Shown here in pieces: positions 5,377 through 5,398 of a DNA stretch of 5,398 nt. Positions within the stretch are counted from its first letter, which is position 1. Each line of letters starts with the position of its first letter. The stretch comes from Nitrospira sp. GTDB taxonomy: Bacteria; UBA9089; CG2-30-40-21; SBAY01. The notes under the pieces were generated by a model that was not told the DNA's origin, searched no databases, and saw only the letters and a program-made list of their open reading frames with translations. The translations under genes and the position numbers were made by a program. Location: NCBI GenBank assembly GCA_005239945.1, contig SBAY01000237.1, positions 1 to 5,398 on the forward strand. Direction: 5' to 3'.

Positions 5377-5398
5377 CTTCAATTCAGACATTAGACTA
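5377..5398. mobile_element. Truncated terminus of a second element B-type copy
   Basis: CTTCAATTCAGACATTAGAC at 5377-5396 is identical to the 20-bp left terminal repeat of element B (305-324), and the heptad pattern continues to the window edge. It is in the same orientation as the left end of B, so the rest of the element should lie beyond the window. The 9 bases before it are TTAGAGGCT, unlike the TTTCCAGAC next to element B, so the conserved part is the element end and not its flank. Confidence 0.75.

Overview
The window is AT-rich bacterial DNA with three protein genes, all on the minus strand. In transcription order they are a multi-spanning O-antigen ligase/polymerase-type (Wzy_C) protein with a C-terminal TPR region (2961-5303), a GAF plus HD-GYP cyclic-di-GMP phosphodiesterase (1544-2737), and a DUF3307 membrane protein (555-1256). 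No RNA gene, CRISPR array, transposase or defence gene is visible. Cell-surface glycopolymer chemistry and c-di-GMP turnover point to an envelope-bearing, probably diderm bacterium. Repeat-filled intergenic gaps are common in uncultured candidate-phylum genomes, but that placement is a guess and nothing here fixes the taxon.

Layout, left to right. 1-154 is non-coding, with an AT-only palindrome at 5-41. 155-517 is a striking composite in which three exact copies of the 9-mer TTTCCAGAC alternate with two different fold-back elements: A (132 bp, 164-295) and B (204 bp, 305-508). The DUF3307 gene follows. The 287-bp gap 1257-1543 is largely a nested fold-back built from 7-bp units, and it runs into the 3' end of the HD-GYP gene, supplying that gene's last codons and stop. 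The 223-bp gap 2738-2960 holds a three-stem palindromic block (C) that shares its hairpin module with element A. Upstream of the ligase gene is a near-consensus sigma-70 promoter (TTGACA, 17 bp, TATACT). The window then ends inside another copy of the element B terminus.

The gaps between genes (223 and 287 bp) are too wide for a tight operon, and each is filled with inverted repeats. Co-transcription from the ligase promoter is possible but unproven. No clear promoter was found for the other two genes. The envelope ligase and the c-di-GMP enzyme could both bear on surface polysaccharide or biofilm control, but this is inferred only from proximity.

The unusual content is the repeats rather than the genes. 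Three sequence-unrelated repeat classes (AGACNNN, AGC/CTGAC types, ATTRGAA) all have a 7-bp unit and all occur as inverted pairs. Heptad-type repeat sequence lies close to or over every gene boundary in the window. I see no evidence for a new multi-gene system.
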